Shown here one piece after another: positions 23,239 to 26,088 of a stretch of 26,088 nucleotides of DNA. Below the pieces are notes generated by a model. The model made no database searches. It was not told the origin of the DNA and saw nothing but the letters and a program-made list of their open reading frames with translations. The stretch spans positions 1-26,088 of the forward strand of contig CAJLYQ010000022.1 of assembly GCA_905210905.1 (NCBI GenBank), in the 5' to 3' direction. Position 1 is the stretch's first letter. Each line of letters opens with the position of its first letter. The DNA comes from an uncultured Christensenella sp. GTDB taxonomy: Bacteria > Bacillota > Clostridia > Christensenellales > DTU072. The position numbers and the translations under genes are program-made.

Positions 23239-24963
23239 ATGAGAACACACAACTGTAATCAACTAAGAGAAGAAGACGTAGGAAAGAGCGTCGTTTTGGA
23301 CGGTTGGCTGCATAGCGTAAGAGATTTAGGATCGGTTATTTTCTTCGTTATGCGTGATTTTTACGGATTTACGCAAGTTACCGTATCCGACGAAGAGATG
23401 AAAGAACAAGTCAGAGCGATACCGAGAGAATCCACGATAGAAGTTAAGGGTAAAGTTATCCTTAGAAGCAGTCCCAACAAAACTCTTCCTACCGGTATGA
23501 TCGAAGTTCTTCCCGACAGTATAGAAGTGCTTGGAAAATGCACCGAAGCGTTGCCTTTCGAAGTGTCGAATTCCCTTGCGTCGAGAGAAGATACCAGACT
23601 TAAGTATCGTTTTCTCGATTTGAGAAATCCGCTTGTAAAGGATAAAATCGTACTCAGAAGTAAGATAATCAGTTATATCCGTAAGGTTATGACGGAAAGG
23701 GGATTTCTTGAAATCGCAACCCCTATACTTACGAGTTCTTCCCCCGAAGGGGCAAGAGATTTTATCGTGCCGAGCAGATTGTATCCGGGCAAGTTCTACG
23801 CTTTGCCGCAAGCGCCGCAGCAATACAAACAGTTGCTGATGACTTCGGGTTTTGACAGATACTTCCAAATTGCGCCGTGTTTCCGTGACGAAGACGCGCG
23901 TGCGGACAGAAGCCCGGGCGAGTTTTATCAACTTGATATAGAAATGTGTTTTGCTTCGCAAGAAGACGTTTTTGCCGAACTCGAATACATCCTTCCTACC
24001 GTTTTCAGACAGTTTACCGATTACAAGGTAGACGGTGCGCCGTTCAGAAGAATCGCTTACAAAGACGCAATCAGAGATTACGGCTCGGACAAACCCGACC
24101 TTCGCAATCCGCTTATCATTAAGGAAGTTACCGAAGAAGTCAAAGGCACGAGTCCGCTTTTCGAAGGCAAAATCGTAAAAGCAATCAAAGTAGACGGTTT
24201 CGACAAAACGAGAAAATACCTTGACGGACTCGGCGAGTTCGTCAAAGAAAAAGAACTCGGTTGCGCGTTTTACTGGGCAAAATACGAAAACGGCGCGTTT
24301 ACGGGCGGCGTAAGCAAGTTCCTTACCGAAAAAACGGAAGAACTTAAAAACGCACTCGGACTTGACAAAAACGCTCTGGTTGCGTTCGTAGTAGGGGACA
24401 AAGGCGCGGCAAAATGCGCCGGACTTGTCAGAACCGAACTCGGTCAGGCGATGGATTTAATCGAGAAAAACGTCTACAAATTCTGCTGGATAGTGGACTT
24501 CCCGATGTACGAAACCGACGAAGAAACCGGTCTTCTTACGTTCTGCCACAACCCCTTCTCTATGCCGCAAGGCGGACTCGACGCACTCAACAATCAAAAT
24601 CCGCTCGATATTCTCGCTTATCAGTACGATATCGTCTGCAACGGCTACGAACTCAGTTCGGGCGCGGTGCGCAACCACAGCCCCGAAATTATGGTTAAAG
24701 CGTTTGAACTCGCAGGTTACGACGAAAAAGTAATCGAAAGCAAATTCTCCGCTTTGTACAACGCCTTTAAGTTCGGCGCGCCGCCGCACGCAGGTATCGC
24801 CCCCGGCGTAGACAGAATGGTAATGTTATTAACCAACGAACCCAACATTCGCGAAATCATCGCGTTCCCGATGAACAAGAACGCTCAGGACCTGCTTATG
24901 AACGCTCCGAGCGACGTCACCGAAAAACAGTTGCGCGAAGCCAACATTCGCATAAGAGAGTAG
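23239..24963 (+). CDS. aspS: Aspartate--tRNA ligase
   Basis: A 574-residue class IIb aminoacyl-tRNA synthetase of the bacterial type. It has an N-terminal OB-fold anticodon domain (about 1-105), class II motif 1 around residue 160, the QAPQQYKQLL loop (191-200), motif 2 FRDEDARADR (215-224), a GAD-type insertion (about 290-420) and motif 3 with GIAPGVDR near 525. It charges tRNA-Asp; a non-discriminating form that also charges tRNA-Asn is possible. GGAGG (23221-23225) is 13 bases before the ATG, longer than usual; a TTG at 23231 is closer but runs into a stop. It is followed by a terminator. Confidence 0.96.
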   Translation: MRTHNCNQLREEDVGKSVVLDGWLHSVRDLGSVIFFVMRDFYGFTQVTVSDEEMKEQVRAIPRESTIEVKGKVILRSSPNKTLPTGMIEVLPDSIEVLGKCTEALPFEVSNSLASREDTRLKYRFLDLRNPLVKDKIVLRSKIISYIRKVMTERGFLEIATPILTSSSPEGARDFIVPSRLYPGKFYALPQAPQQYKQLLMTSGFDRYFQIAPCFRDEDARADRSPGEFYQLDIEMCFASQEDVFAELEYILPTVFRQFTDYKVDGAPFRRIAYKDAIRDYGSDKPDLRNPLIIKEVTEEVKGTSPLFEGKIVKAIKVDGFDKTRKYLDGLGEFVKEKELGCAFYWAKYENGAFTGGVSKFLTEKTEELKNALGLDKNALVAFVVGDKGAAKCAGLVRTELGQAMDLIEKNVYKFCWIVDFPMYETDEETGLLTFCHNPFSMPQGGLDALNNQNPLDILAYQYDIVCNGYELSSGAVRNHSPEIMVKAFELAGYDEKVIESKFSALYNAFKFGAPPHAGIAPGVDRMVMLLTNEPNIREIIAFPMNKNAQDLLMNAPSDVTEKQLREANIRIRE

Positions 24964-24982
24964 TTTTCTTTACAGACAAAAT

Positions 24983-25017
24983 AAAAACCGCATTTCGATA
25001 CCGTGAATGCGGTTTTT
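24983..25017. terminator. Terminator of aspS
   Basis: AAAAACCGCATT pairs with AATGCGGTTTTT around an 11-base loop (24983-25017). The flanking A and T runs make it potentially active on both strands. Confidence 0.85.
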
Positions 25018-25029
25018 CAGTAGAGAAAA

Positions 25030-25061
25030 ATAAAAAAGCCGTCGCTAAATAAGCAACGGCT
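25030..25061 (-). terminator. Terminator of the small membrane protein gene
   Basis: On the minus strand AGCCGTTGCT pairs with AGCGACGGCT (one mismatch) and is followed by TTTTTTATTTTT. Confidence 0.8.
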
Positions 25062-25081
25062 CGTTTTGTCGATAAAAGATA

Positions 25082-25423
25082 TTACCTCGTAAAGAACAAG
25101 AAAGCGAACACAGCCGCCGCTACGAGAGCAACGCCGAAAAGTACTCCGAGTACGGTAGCGCATCTCTTCTTCTTTTTAAGTTGTTCTACGGGAACGTAGT
25201 TGGTTAAATCGGGATCGCGATAAACGATTTTTTCCTGAACTACGGGATAAGTGTCTATTCTGCCGAACATCGAGTTAAGTCTGTCGCGTTCGTTGATATA
25301 AGCGTCGTTATAATACGCCTGAAGTTTTTCGTCGGGCAAAAATCTGTCGTCCGTCTTTTTTTCCTGTACGGGTGCGGTTTCTTCAACTGCGACGGGAATT
25401 TCTTTTTCTCTTCTTCTTGCCAT
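25082..25423 (-). CDS. Small tail-anchored membrane protein of unknown function
   Basis: A 113-residue protein. The N-terminal 85 residues are charged and soluble, with basic RRREK at the start. A KKKKRC cluster is followed by a single hydrophobic segment (about 90-110) ending in TR at the C terminus. This places the bulk of the protein in the cytoplasm with a C-terminal anchor. AAAGGAG lies eight bases before the ATG, a perfect consensus promoter precedes it, and a terminator follows, so it is an independent gene. I do not recognise the family. Confidence 0.75.
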   Translation of the reverse strand: MARRREKEIPVAVEETAPVQEKKTDDRFLPDEKLQAYYNDAYINERDRLNSMFGRIDTYPVVQEKIVYRDPDLTNYVPVEQLKKKKRCATVLGVLFGVALVAAAVFAFLFFTR

Positions 25424-25465
25424 AATTCTGCTCCTTTTTCCGCGTATGCAATAATTTATACACTA

Positions 25466-25494
25466 ATTATACTTAAAATATAAACTTATGTCAA
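25466..25494 (-). promoter_or_regulatory. Perfect consensus sigma-A promoter
   Basis: On the minus strand TTGACA (25494-25489) and TATAAT (25471-25466) are spaced by exactly 17 bases. It drives the small tail-anchored protein gene, with a leader of about 36 bases. The stretch 25424-25594 otherwise holds only A+T-rich sequence and a weak imperfect hairpin near 25540-25562. Confidence 0.85.
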
Positions 25495-25594
25495 TATCTT
25501 TGACTTATTTTGCTTTATCAATCCTTAATTTTTTCCGCATTGATTTCTTAAAAGAAAAAATCAGGTTTTATCGAATTTTCATTAGTGCATATAT

Positions 25595-26088
25595 TCACGC
25601 TTTCATTATTTTTTCGTACTCTTCGATTACCGAAACGATCGAGTCGCCCGGTACGGCGTAGGTAGTTTCGTTCATCTTATCAAATGAACATATTATACCG
25701 TTTACATATCCCGAAAAGTCGTATACGGGATACCCGCTAAGCCCTTTTTCTGCGGCGCAATCGAGTTTTAATCTTTCCGCCGCGCCGAGAGAAACCGATC
25801 CGAAACTTTTTACTTTTTCGTAAGAAACTTTACTGCCGGTCGGAGCGAAAAGGGTTTCGTTTTTTACTATTGAAGCGAATTTTACTTCGGGAAAAACGCT
25901 CGTAAGTTCGATAACCGCCACGTCGGATGAAAAATCGGCATATATGCATTTGAAGAGAAGTCGTTTTTTTTCGTACTCGATAAAAAGTTTTTCGGGAATA
26001 TGAACGAATGAGCCTTTGCACATAAGTTCTTTTTCACATATATCGAGTTGTTCGTTTGCGAATAAGTGGGCGCAGGTGATTACGTATT
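25595..26088 (-). CDS. Trypsin-like serine protease (5' end beyond the window)
   Basis: The frame stays open from the stop at 25595 to the right edge, so the first ATG inside the window (26023) is not the true start. The 163 visible codons read YVITCAHLF at the edge, matching the TAAH catalytic-histidine motif, then DFSSDVAVIEL with the catalytic Asp, and GLSGYPVYDFSGYVNGII with the catalytic Ser in GxSG, where the usual GDSGGP reads GLSGYP. All three triad residues are therefore present. The fold resembles the HtrA/trypsin group; no PDZ domain follows, because the protein ends about 33 residues after the Ser motif. Several cysteines suggest a reducing location. The true N terminus, and any signal peptide, lies outside. 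Confidence 0.75.
   Translation of the reverse strand, partial: YVITCAHLFANEQLDICEKELMCKGSFVHIPEKLFIEYEKKRLLFKCIYADFSSDVAVIELTSVFPEVKFASIVKNETLFAPTGSKVSYEKVKSFGSVSLGAAERLKLDCAAEKGLSGYPVYDFSGYVNGIICSFDKMNETTYAVPGDSIVSVIEEYEKIMKA

Overview
The window looks like chromosomal DNA from an uncultured anaerobic member of the Bacillota (Clostridia). This is inferred from content, not from a database match. The evidence is: a ribosomal protein L27 with the N-terminal extension that the protease Prp removes, with prp beside it; SpoIVFB-like and SpoVB-like proteins; a ferredoxin-dependent 2-oxoacid oxidoreductase; an ECF-type vitamin transporter behind a tetrahydrofolate riboswitch; and strong AGGAGG ribosome binding sites with sigma-A-like promoters. 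No tRNA, rRNA, CRISPR array, transposase or phage gene was seen.

Layout. Bases 1-231 hold the first copy of a dispersed hairpin repeat. It abuts a minus-strand M50 membrane protease gene and, upstream of that, a membrane protein of unknown function. From 1883 a plus-strand operon encodes a four-subunit 2-oxoacid:ferredoxin oxidoreductase (ferredoxin, alpha, beta, gamma) and ends in a two-way terminator. A minus-strand leucine-rich-repeat surface-type protein follows. It has no signal peptide and its first codons lie in repeat-like DNA, so it is probably a decayed fragment. The second repeat cluster (5788-6024) precedes a promoter for pckG, and pckG is closely followed by trkA and trkH (potassium uptake).

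From 10810 comes rplU-prp-rpmA. The usual obgE does not follow; an OGG-type DNA glycosylase and a NYN-domain protein do. Next are minD-minE without minC, then on the minus strand mnmA and a SpoVB-like flippase. A divergent, well-formed promoter drives a THF riboswitch and a FolT-like ECF S component. A monocistronic 1571-residue protein then holds two tandem LacZ-like (GH2) modules, both with damaged active sites. The third repeat copy follows, then aspS. The window ends with a small tail-anchored protein behind a perfect consensus promoter and a trypsin-like protease cut by the right edge.

The most unusual items are two. The double LacZ-like protein has Asp at the nucleophile position and has lost its metal ligands, which suggests a binding or regulatory pseudoenzyme or very altered chemistry. 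The intergenic repeat family carries 17-nt hairpins whose arms change together (GCAACGT/ACGTTGC, GCAACGC/GCGTTGC, and possibly GCAATGC/GCATTGC). One copy sits on the -35 position of the aspS promoter, and another region of the same kind supplies the start of the truncated surface-protein gene. Most other genes are ordinary housekeeping functions.
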